This document shows positions 1 to 5,600 of a DNA stretch of 8,742 nucleotides, piece after piece. The position numbers were made by a program, and so were the translations under genes. The stretch's first letter is position 1. Each line of letters begins with the position of its first letter. The stretch covers positions 1-8,742 of the forward strand of contig RDXT01000328.1 in the NCBI GenBank assembly GCA_004292985.1, in the 5' to 3' direction. The notes below the pieces were generated by a model that did no database searches, had not been told where the DNA came from, and saw only the letters and a list, made by a program, of their open reading frames with translations. Source of the stretch: Bacteroidota bacterium. GTDB taxonomy: Bacteria; Bacteroidota; Bacteroidia; J057.

Positions 1-373
1 TCCATCTATATCTCCTCATGTAAAATCGGGATACGGTAAATGTAAGTACCGTATCCGCTGGCATAGCGCTATAAAACTTGCATCTCGCCTCAATAAAAGG
101 CAAAAGCTCACACCTCCCGGACTGCTCTATAAAACGAGACACCCCTACTACGCTTCCATAATTCTCATTGACTGTAACAAGTTCTTCCAATAGTCTTTCA
201 AAATTTGCCTCGTGCATTAGTCCCTGGTAAAAAACAAGATACTCCTTCTCTTCCCTTGCAGTTTCTGCTTTTTGAACCCGCTCAAAAGGGTCTGCAAGCA
301 TAAACCATGCCCACCATACGAAATATAGCAGAGGCAGTATCCAGAGCAGGTGAAGGAATTTTCTCTTTTTCAT
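1..373 (-). CDS. Membrane-anchored protein of unknown function (5' part only, runs off left edge)
   Basis: Reading the minus strand from an ATG at 373, the frame stays open for 124 codons to the window edge, so only the N-terminal part is seen. The protein starts with a basic stretch (MKKRK) and then a hydrophobic, tryptophan-rich segment at about residues 6-27, which looks like an uncleaved signal anchor. It continues into a charged, probably helical region (residues 30-72, rich in E, K and R). Two cysteines lie at about residues 88 and 98. I do not recognise a family. The likely topology is a short cytoplasmic N-terminus, one membrane span and an extracytoplasmic body; this is inferred. The start is 74 bases after the stop of the SRPBCC gene on the same strand, so co-transcription is possible. 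The coding sequence looks more AT-rich than its neighbours. Confidence 0.7.
   Translation of the reverse strand, partial: MKKRKFLHLLWILPLLYFVWWAWFMLADPFERVQKAETAREEKEYLVFYQGLMHEANFERLLEELVTVNENYGSVVGVSRFIEQSGRCELLPFIEARCKFYSAMPADTVLTFTVSRFYMRRYRW
29..56. repeat. Perfect 10-bp inverted repeat with 8-nt loop
   Basis: GGATACGGTA at 29-38 is the exact reverse complement of TACCGTATCC at 47-56, with an 8-base loop between. It lies inside the coding region of the truncated minus-strand gene. No T-run follows, so it does not look like a terminator. A separate 10-base palindrome, ATAGCGCTAT, follows at 63-72. Function unknown. Confidence 0.5.
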
Positions 374-447
374 TGTATAAAGGTGAGAGAGTACTTCAAA
401 TTGAAATACACCCGGCTGCCTTACCCGCTAAAGCAAAACGTCAGCGT

Positions 448-855
448 TTACCCCAGCCCTTCCACATAGCGCTTAAAACTCTCCAGGATCGCCTGCCAGC
501 CTGCCTGCTGCATTTCTTCGGGATTTTCCTGCTCAGCGTCGAAGTGCTCTGTGATGTGGGTACTGTCGCCCTCAACCAAAAACTCGATGCGCACCTTTCG
601 CTCGTCGTCGAGGCTATATTCGATGAGACTATGAGGCACAACGCGGGTATATTCGCCGCTGAAGTCAAAACTGAAGCTGCCATCTTTGGCGGCCATCGTT
701 GTTACAAAGCGTCCGCCTGCGCGGAGGTCATTTTCGGCATGGGGCGCATGCCAGTCGTCCGAAGCCTGGCACCACTGCGTGATGTGTTCGGGAAGGGTCC
801 AGCAGTCCCATACGGTAGCGAGAGGGGCCTGGACGGTGGTTTGAACGGTGATCAT
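448..855 (-). CDS. SRPBCC / AHSA1-type START-like domain protein
   Basis: This 135-residue protein is a complete single-domain member of the SRPBCC superfamily, in the group annotated as activator of Hsp90 ATPase homolog 1-like (AHSA1, YndB-like). The family signature is clear: residues 15-28 read VWDCWTLPEHITQW, followed by ASDDWH (31-36), AENDLRAGGRF (40-50), AAKDGSFSFDFSGEYT (55-70), the VVPHSLIEYSLDD strand (72-84), and the C-terminal helix GWQAILESFKRYVE (119-132). These proteins fold as a helix-grip cavity that binds small hydrophobic ligands. Ligand and role are generally unknown for the bacterial single-domain forms, and the Hsp90 link in the name should not be taken literally. The length is normal. 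The ATG at 855 gives the standard N-terminus. It sits 42 bases downstream of the small membrane protein gene on the same strand. Confidence 0.9.
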   Translation of the reverse strand: MITVQTTVQAPLATVWDCWTLPEHITQWCQASDDWHAPHAENDLRAGGRFVTTMAAKDGSFSFDFSGEYTRVVPHSLIEYSLDDERKVRIEFLVEGDSTHITEHFDAEQENPEEMQQAGWQAILESFKRYVEGLG

Positions 856-890
856 AGGGGAGGAATAGGGGAAATAAAGGGAATAGGGTT
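854..890. repeat. Purine-rich tract with GGAATAGGG direct repeats
   Basis: The gap upstream of the SRPBCC gene is almost all purine plus T on the plus strand. It contains GGAATAGGG at 862-870 and again at 880-888, an 18-base period, plus a related ATAGGGG at 854-860 that overlaps the start codon region. On the coding (minus) strand this makes a pyrimidine-rich leader for the SRPBCC mRNA. No function is known to me. Confidence 0.35.
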
Positions 891-897
891 TTATCTT

Positions 898-1152
898 CTA
901 TTGCGTATTACTCCGTTTTTTAAGCTCTTTCTGAATGCTGCTCATAGACGACCCTGTTGAGAGCAAAAATATACTTATCGTCAGCAGCAGAATCGTGCTT
1001 GTGGTGGAAGTCTTGCCTATGTACAATAGATAGAGAAAGGCCAGGATATACACGACGGTAAAGCCGATGAGCACACCGAGGATCATTTTCATGCTTTTCT
1101 CGCGGCTCTTCAGTTCCTCCAGGGTGAGATCGCTGAGTTTTTTCGTTGCCAT
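898..1152 (-). CDS. Small two-helix membrane protein
   Basis: This 84-residue protein has a charged N-terminus (KKLSDLTLEELKSREKSMK, residues 4-22), then two hydrophobic helices at about residues 23-46 and 52-68 joined by a short polar turn (GKTSTT). It ends in a basic tail (KELKKRSNTQ). The layout, with an N-terminal L(S/T)-x-L-(T/S)-x-EEL-x-x-x-EK motif followed by a helical hairpin and a KE(L/I)KKR tail, resembles small Bacteroidota proteins carrying the unhelpful name 'redox-active disulfide protein 2'. There is no cysteine here, so no disulfide chemistry can be claimed. The frame stays open upstream to 1308, but the ATG at 1152 is the natural start because it gives the family-like N-terminus and leaves room for the divergent gene's leader. 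Both termini are probably cytoplasmic. Function unknown. Confidence 0.7.
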   Translation of the reverse strand: MATKKLSDLTLEELKSREKSMKMILGVLIGFTVVYILAFLYLLYIGKTSTTSTILLLTISIFLLSTGSSMSSIQKELKKRSNTQ

Positions 1153-1216
1153 AGCGCAAGGGTATATAAGTGGGTGATGTTGGATTTCGGAAGTAAAAAA
1201 GGGATAAATATTTCGA

Positions 1217-1246
1217 TTGTCAAAACCAATATGTCTTGTCTTTTTG
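1217..1246 (+). promoter_or_regulatory. Possible Bacteroidota promoter for the S8 protease gene
   Basis: TTG at 1217-1219 and TCTTTTTG at 1239-1246 are separated by 19 bases. The pair matches the Bacteroidota housekeeping consensus (TTG / TAnnTTTG, spacing about 19-21) with one mismatch in the -7 box. Transcription would start near 1252, leaving a leader of about 80 bases before the ATG at 1334. It lies in the divergent region between the small membrane protein and the protease. Single mismatched sites in AT-rich DNA are common, so this is tentative. Confidence 0.3.
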
Positions 1247-1333
1247 TCCAGAGCAGTCCATCCCCCTGTTAACCTTCCCTCATTTTTTGCATTACCTGTG
1301 TATAACACGATATTGCATCCTTACATTGAACCT

Positions 1334-3139
1334 ATGCGTAGCCTCCTCTTCTGCCTCTTATTCATTGGAATCGCCTCTCTGGGAGTTGCCCAGACACAGG
1401 GCGACAACCTCCGCGCCGAAACGCGCCTCGACCAGGTCTATCTGCAATACAACCTCGACGGCCAGGGCGTCATTGTCGCGATGATCGAGCGGGGCATTGA
1501 TTATACACACCCCGATTACATAGATGCCAACGGCAATACCCGCATCGCTTATATCTATGACATGATTAATCCCGCCGGGGCCAGCGCCCCAGGCAATCCC
1601 TATGGCGTCGGTACGATCTTTACCCGCACGCAGATAGATGCAGCATTAGATGCGGGCACAGCGCTCGGCTCTACCGATCGCTTCGGACACGGCACCGCCT
1701 GCACAGGGATCGCTGCAGGAGACGGAAGCGGCATGGCAGGCGCACCTTACCGGGGAGCAGCTCCAGGCGCAACGATCATTGCGGTAAAAGTCAACCACGA
1801 TGCGTTTCCGGCTACGGGAAACCTCCCTGCACAGGCAGGCTTTTACAATCCGGCCTACTTACCCATCGCATTTCAGTTTGTGAAGGACAAAAGCACCGAG
1901 CTGGGCCTGCCCTGTGTAGCACTCGTCAACCTCGGCTCGATTGGCGGGCCTACGGATGGCAGTTCAGAAATCAGCCGGGCCATGGAAAATTTTGGCGGCG
2001 CAGGCCGGGTAATGGTCTGCGGTGTGGGAGATGACGGAGGTGCGCCCAACCGGGCAGCGGATACCCTCGCGCAGGGTGAGATTTCGGAACTTCAGATCAA
2101 AAAAGGAAATACAGGCAATGTACGTCTCGAAGTCTGGTACAGCGGCGATGACCGCTTCGGAGTTTCTGTAACCCGCCCCGATGGCTCTACCACAGGCGCC
2201 CTGCCCACACCGGCCAATAACCAGACTTCCTCGCAGCAGACTGTAACCGGGATTACGTATTACCACCGGGGCGGCGACCAGGATTTTGCCGGATCGGACA
2301 ATGGCCAGCGCCAGATTATGATGGATATTTCCGGAGATACGGGCACCTATGTAGTTCGTATTCAGGGAAGTACAGTTGTCAATGGCAAATATTTCGCCAG
2401 CCTCAACCCCTCCTATTTTGCCAACAAAAACCGCTTTCTCAACCATATCTATCCAGGGGCCAGCATCAATGATTTTGCTGCGTCATTAAATATTATTGTT
2501 CCCACGGACTATGTCTATGACACGACCTATGTAGATCTTGATGGGATTCCCCGCAAACGCAGCGGACAGGGTGCGCGGGGCGATCTCTGGGCAGGCAGCA
2601 GCGAAGGACCTACGCTCGATGGTCGTCTCGGGGTGGATATTGCGGTACCCGGAGAACTCAGTTTCGGTGCCTACAGCCCCAATACCTATTATTCCCAGTT
2701 CCGGTTTAATATGATTGAAGGCAGCAACGGTCTCTATGGCATCCAGAATGCCGTGAGCGGTGCCGCACCCACCCTTACGGGCTTTATCGCGCTGATGCTC
2801 CAGGTGAATCCGAACCTGACGACAGATCAGATCCGCGAAATCCTGCACCAGACAGGCCGCAGCGACGCATTCACGGGCCTCACGCCCAATCCTGCCTGGG
2901 GCTACGGAAAACTCGATGCGCTGGCCGCTATCCAGGCGACCTACAATACGCTGGGCGTGGAGCCGCTGGGCATGGAGAAACTTGGATTTTCTTTCTTCCC
3001 CAATCCGGCTTCGGGTTACCTGAAATATGAATGGGAAAGAAATACGCCCCCCTCCGCTGCGCAACTGGACCTGATGGATATGCAGGGAAAAATTCACGCT
3101 ACCTTTACTCCAGACGAGATGCAGGGTTTCATTCAATAA
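1334..3139 (+). CDS. Secreted subtilisin-like (S8) protein, degenerate active site, truncated T9SS tail
   Basis: The protein has 601 residues from the ATG at 1334, which opens directly into a signal peptide (MRSLLF...GVAQ, residues 1-20). An upstream in-frame TTG at 1217 would bury the signal, so I reject it. The subtilase domain spans about 30-540 and resembles the Clostridium Csp-type arrangement: the RIAYIYD segment (70-76), an insertion before the His motif, and a beta-rich insert (about 248-390) between the oxyanion motif and the Ser. The His motif is intact (FGHGTACTG, His119), and a Ser is present in the expected motif (AVSGAAPTLTG, Ser475). However, the catalytic-Asp motif reads AMIERGID, with Glu52 where Asp is expected. 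The oxyanion motif reads GDDG, with Asp233 where Asn is expected. Activity is therefore doubtful. A T9SS type-A sorting domain starts near 552 (FSFFPNPASGYLKYEWE) but stops after about 50 residues. Likely exported to the periplasm or cell surface. The next gene follows after 19 bases. Confidence 0.88.
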   Translation: MRSLLFCLLFIGIASLGVAQTQGDNLRAETRLDQVYLQYNLDGQGVIVAMIERGIDYTHPDYIDANGNTRIAYIYDMINPAGASAPGNPYGVGTIFTRTQIDAALDAGTALGSTDRFGHGTACTGIAAGDGSGMAGAPYRGAAPGATIIAVKVNHDAFPATGNLPAQAGFYNPAYLPIAFQFVKDKSTELGLPCVALVNLGSIGGPTDGSSEISRAMENFGGAGRVMVCGVGDDGGAPNRAADTLAQGEISELQIKKGNTGNVRLEVWYSGDDRFGVSVTRPDGSTTGALPTPANNQTSSQQTVTGITYYHRGGDQDFAGSDNGQRQIMMDISGDTGTYVVRIQGSTVVNGKYFASLNPSYFANKNRFLNHIYPGASINDFAASLNIIVPTDYVYDTTYVDLDGIPRKRSGQGARGDLWAGSSEGPTLDGRLGVDIAVPGELSFGAYSPNTYYSQFRFNMIEGSNGLYGIQNAVSGAAPTLTGFIALMLQVNPNLTTDQIREILHQTGRSDAFTGLTPNPAWGYGKLDALAAIQATYNTLGVEPLGMEKLGFSFFPNPASGYLKYEWERNTPPSAAQLDLMDMQGKIHATFTPDEMQGFIQ

Positions 3140-3158
3140 TGGCTCTACGCACCTGAAT

Positions 3159-4178
3159 ATGTTCCGTTTGCTGCCGCTGCTGATACTGCTCCTGCTGACC
3201 ATACATGCGGCCCCTGCGCAGGAAGGCCGGGTGCATTACCCGCTGCCAGACAGCTTTGTGAATTGCCTGCGCAGTGCCTCTGTAGCCGGAGATACATTGC
3301 TGAACTGGCTCAATACCCTGACGGGCGACTCTCTGGTGGGCGCTTACACGGATCCTCTATCCGTAAACATAGACAAAGACCCTGATCATGAGATACTTGC
3401 ATTGCTCGGAGGCTCTGCCAACTACACACATCTTGGGGTTATTGACCGGCAGGAGGGACAATGGGTTATGATCTTTCTGACACCCGTATCCCATCACTAC
3501 GAAAGCCTTAGTGTGCAGGTCATGAACTGCCCGGCCCCGGAGCGCCTCTTCTACCTGAAGCTACTCGAACAGCGGGGATCGGGGATATTCTACGACAGCT
3601 GGTATGGCTTTCGCCTGATAGATGGGGTGGTTTATCCCTGCCTGAGGGTGCAAAATAAGGCACAAATCTACGGATGGGGCTTGTTTCTTAACCAGGAAAC
3701 CCACTCCAAATTCACCTGTGACAATGACGGGATATACGTGGACTGTTACTATCATTTTTTCCCGGGCGCTGTTTTCCCGAATGACCTTGACTGGGAGGGA
3801 CACCCCGATATGAGTTTTGTCAGGGGAAAAGGTAGCTACCGTTTAGACTGGAATCCGATAAGCAACAGCTACCAGCCTGTATTTGACGACAAAAGCCTGA
3901 CAGAGACCCAGTGGCGGGCTACCGAAGAATTTGGGGCGGACTCCTTGTTTGTAGCCGGATTTGGCGATCAGCTTGATGCCCTGGAGGCTGAAGCTTCTGC
4001 TCGCATGAAGCGGATTGTCCGGGCGTACCGGGCGGAGGTTACTGCGCGGGGCACAGCCGAAGCACCTTCAGGCGGTCTGGTCGAACAGGGGCAAACGGCG
4101 TCGGGCCTTCGGTTTTATGGCACTGCTGCCGATAAACAGAAACCACGCAGAAAACGTTCTTTCAAGCCATCAGACTGA
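3159..4178 (+). CDS. Secreted protein of unknown function
   Basis: This 339-residue protein starts with a clear signal peptide, MFRLLPLLILLLLTIHAAPA (residues 1-20), with likely cleavage after APA. The mature part has no family I recognise. Visible features are an acidic motif IDKDPDHEILALLGG (71-85), reminiscent of the D-x-D-x-D-x-E segment that introduces repeats in FG-GAP/VCBS-like proteins; an aromatic-rich central part (about 140-225) with cysteines near 36, 124, 161, 187 and 196; a charged, probably helical stretch (about 270-298); and a strongly basic tail (KQKPRRKRSFKPSD). It has no T9SS sorting domain and no lipobox, so a periplasmic or outer-face location is only inferred. It starts 19 bases after the S8 protein's stop, suggesting co-expression and perhaps a joint function. 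The ATG at 3159 is chosen because the signal peptide begins there. Confidence 0.8.
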   Translation: MFRLLPLLILLLLTIHAAPAQEGRVHYPLPDSFVNCLRSASVAGDTLLNWLNTLTGDSLVGAYTDPLSVNIDKDPDHEILALLGGSANYTHLGVIDRQEGQWVMIFLTPVSHHYESLSVQVMNCPAPERLFYLKLLEQRGSGIFYDSWYGFRLIDGVVYPCLRVQNKAQIYGWGLFLNQETHSKFTCDNDGIYVDCYYHFFPGAVFPNDLDWEGHPDMSFVRGKGSYRLDWNPISNSYQPVFDDKSLTETQWRATEEFGADSLFVAGFGDQLDALEAEASARMKRIVRAYRAEVTARGTAEAPSGGLVEQGQTASGLRFYGTAADKQKPRRKRSFKPSD

Positions 4179-4196
4179 GAATCATGCGCATTGCCA

Positions 4197-4226
4197 TTGT
4201 ACAGCTACCGGATTTTAGTACTTTAG
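4197..4226 (+). promoter_or_regulatory. Possible Bacteroidota promoter for the sigma factor operon
   Basis: TTG at 4197-4199 and TACTTTAG at 4219-4226 are exactly 19 bases apart, matching TTG-N19-TAnnTTTG with one mismatch in the -7 box. Transcription would begin around 4232, giving a leader of roughly 34 bases before the ATG at 4266. It fits an independent transcription unit for the sigma factor, anti-sigma-like and rhomboid genes. Confidence 0.42.
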
Positions 4227-4227
4227 G

Positions 4228-4261
4228 CAACTGCTTGCGGACAAAAGGCACCCGGCAGTTG
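4228..4261. repeat. Inverted repeat in the leader of the sigma factor gene
   Basis: CAACTGC (4228-4234) and GCAGTTG (4255-4261) are perfect 7-base inverted copies around a 20-base spacer, ending 4 bases before the sigma factor ATG. They lie at or just after the predicted transcription start. They could form a 5' mRNA hairpin that controls translation, or a binding site for a dimeric regulator. A 7-base match also arises by chance fairly easily. Confidence 0.3.
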
Positions 4262-4265
4262 ATAC

Positions 4266-4859
4266 ATGACTTTCAAAAGCGCACAAGAACTCAGGGAGCA
4301 GATCAGCCAGGGAGATGAGCGGGGCCTGACCTATGTATTTGAGCAGTCTCACCGCTATTGTGTCCGGGGGCTGGTCAAAAACACGGGCTGCGACACGGAA
4401 GATGCCGAAGACCTCTTTATGGATGCATTGCTGGTGTTTCGGGAGAATATTCTTTCCGGTAAACTGGAGAAACTGAGCAACCTGCAGAGCTATATGTACG
4501 GCATTTGTCTCAACCTCTGGCGAAGCCTCACCCGCGCACGCACGCGCTGGGAAAAGGAGCAGAATGAGGTCGAAAGACAGCTCTGGCTGATCCTGGGGCA
4601 GGAAGAGGACCCCTGGGGCGGGGACGATGGCGAGTATGTGCGGCGGCAGATCCGGACGGTAACGGCCGCGCTCGAAAAACTGGGTGAAACCTGCCGCAAA
4701 CTGCTCACCTATGTATATATCGAAGAGCGGCCCCATCGCGAAATCTCTCAGCTTCTGGGCCTTGCCAGCGCAGAAGTGGTGAAAGTAACACGGCATCGCT
4801 GCTTTCAGCAGTGGGTAAAACATATTGAAACGACCGATGTCCCATCTAATGGAAAATAA
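4266..4859 (+). CDS. ECF-type RNA polymerase sigma factor (sigma-70 family)
   Basis: The 197-residue protein has the two-domain layout of ECF sigma factors. Region 2 spans about residues 18-88 and includes the acidic CDTEDAEDLFMDALLVF helix (42-58) and the QSYMYGICLNLWRS segment (74-87), which corresponds to the core-binding and -10 recognition helices. A charged linker of about 40 residues follows (91-130). Region 4 (about 132-185) carries the ALEKLGETCRKLL helix and the helix-turn-helix PHREISQLLGLASAEVVKVTRHRC (156-179) that reads the -35 element. Such factors redirect RNA polymerase to a small regulon in response to an envelope or environmental signal. The gene overlaps the anti-sigma-like gene by at least 11 bases, the usual arrangement for a sigma factor and its membrane antagonist. 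The ATG at 4266 gives a normal N-terminus, and a promoter-like site lies upstream. Confidence 0.9.
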   Translation: MTFKSAQELREQISQGDERGLTYVFEQSHRYCVRGLVKNTGCDTEDAEDLFMDALLVFRENILSGKLEKLSNLQSYMYGICLNLWRSLTRARTRWEKEQNEVERQLWLILGQEEDPWGGDDGEYVRRQIRTVTAALEKLGETCRKLLTYVYIEERPHREISQLLGLASAEVVKVTRHRCFQQWVKHIETTDVPSNGK

Positions 4860-5583
4860 GGACCTGTTGCTGATTTCAGATTATCTGGCAGGCGATCTCT
4901 CCGAAGCAGCGCGGCAGGCTTTTGAAGCGCGCATGGACAGGGAACCAGAATTGGTGGCAGCCCTTCGGCGGCAGCAAGCGCAGCAGGATGTGGTGCGGGC
5001 CATAGACCGCGCCCGGCAAAAGGAGGCGCTGAAAGCCTTGTTGCAGGACAGGCCTGCCCCTGTCCGGAGGCTCACTCCGGCCCCGCTGATGCGCTGGGCT
5101 GCCCTTGCGGCAGCGGCGGCAGTGGCACTGCTTGTCTGGATTGCCTGGCCGCAGAATCCGGCGCTTTCGCCGCAGCAAATGGCCCTGGGTTACATGGAGG
5201 CCTATCCGATGGAGGCAGAGCGGGGAGAAGCGCCTTCGCAGCTAAGTGCCTGGGATTCAGTGGCTTTGCATTATGGACAAGGCGACTATGTAAAGGCGAT
5301 GCCGGGCCTGCGCGCGCTTCATCAGGCGGCACCCGACGATGCCAGATACCGCCTGTATCTCGCCGAATGCCTGATGCAAACGGGCACTTATGCCGAAGCG
5401 ATCCCTCTGCTGGAACAGATACCCGCACAAAACCTCTACCACGATGCCGTTCAGTGGCGGCTGGCCCTGTGTTATCTGCTCGATGAAAAACCCGATAAGG
5501 CAGCTCCTCTGCTGGAAGAAATCCGCAGCAGCAAGCATTTCCGTAAGCTCCAGGCCGATACCTTGCTGCGCCGCATGAAATAA
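4849..5583 (+). CDS. Anti-sigma-like single-pass membrane protein with periplasmic TPR-like repeats
   Basis: From the ATG at 4849 the protein has 244 residues. Residues 9-40 (ISDYLAGDLSEAARQAFEAR and onward) resemble the helical N-terminus of zinc-less anti-sigma factors: no HxxxCxxC motif, but the Y-L-x-G-x-L-S-x-x-x-R-x-x-F-E pattern. A proline/arginine-rich linker (68-82) leads to one alanine-rich transmembrane helix (about 83-100). Positive charge on its N-terminal side puts the N-terminus in the cytoplasm. Residues 133-233 form three TPR-like helical hairpins (for example ALHYGQGDYVKAMPGLRAL and LAECLMQTGTYAEAIPLLEQI). The likely job is to hold the upstream sigma factor at the membrane and respond to a periplasmic partner; this is inferred from layout. 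Other in-frame starts are TTG 4825 and ATG 4837. I chose 4849 because the family-like sequence begins there. All three overlap the sigma gene. Confidence 0.78.
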   Translation: MENKDLLLISDYLAGDLSEAARQAFEARMDREPELVAALRRQQAQQDVVRAIDRARQKEALKALLQDRPAPVRRLTPAPLMRWAALAAAAAVALLVWIAWPQNPALSPQQMALGYMEAYPMEAERGEAPSQLSAWDSVALHYGQGDYVKAMPGLRALHQAAPDDARYRLYLAECLMQTGTYAEAIPLLEQIPAQNLYHDAVQWRLALCYLLDEKPDKAAPLLEEIRSSKHFRKLQADTLLRRMK

Positions 5584-5600
5584 GAAAAAACGCACATCAC

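Noticed and set aside
307..960. Plus-strand open frame (217 codons) across the SRPBCC gene
   Set aside because: Antisense to a clear SRPBCC protein and to the ends of two flanking genes; the translation shows no domain.
1153..1308. N-terminal extension of the 84-residue membrane protein
   Set aside because: The extra 52 residues look like translated intergenic DNA and cross the divergent promoter region; the ATG at 1152 gives the family-like start.
1217..1333. N-terminal extension of the S8 protein from an upstream TTG
   Set aside because: It would put 39 extra residues before a typical signal peptide and overlap the probable promoter; the ATG at 1334 is the better start.
2486..3202. Minus-strand open frame (238 codons) opposite the S8 gene
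   Set aside because: Antisense to a well-supported gene with signal peptide, catalytic motifs and sorting domain; no recognisable protein features of its own.
4015..4218. Small plus-strand open frame (67 codons) overlapping the end of the unknown secreted protein gene
   Set aside because: Out-of-frame overlap with a gene that has a clear signal peptide; no features of its own.
4215..4823. Minus-strand open frame (202 codons) opposite the sigma factor
   Set aside because: Shadow of the sigma factor gene, whose region 2 and region 4 motifs are clear.
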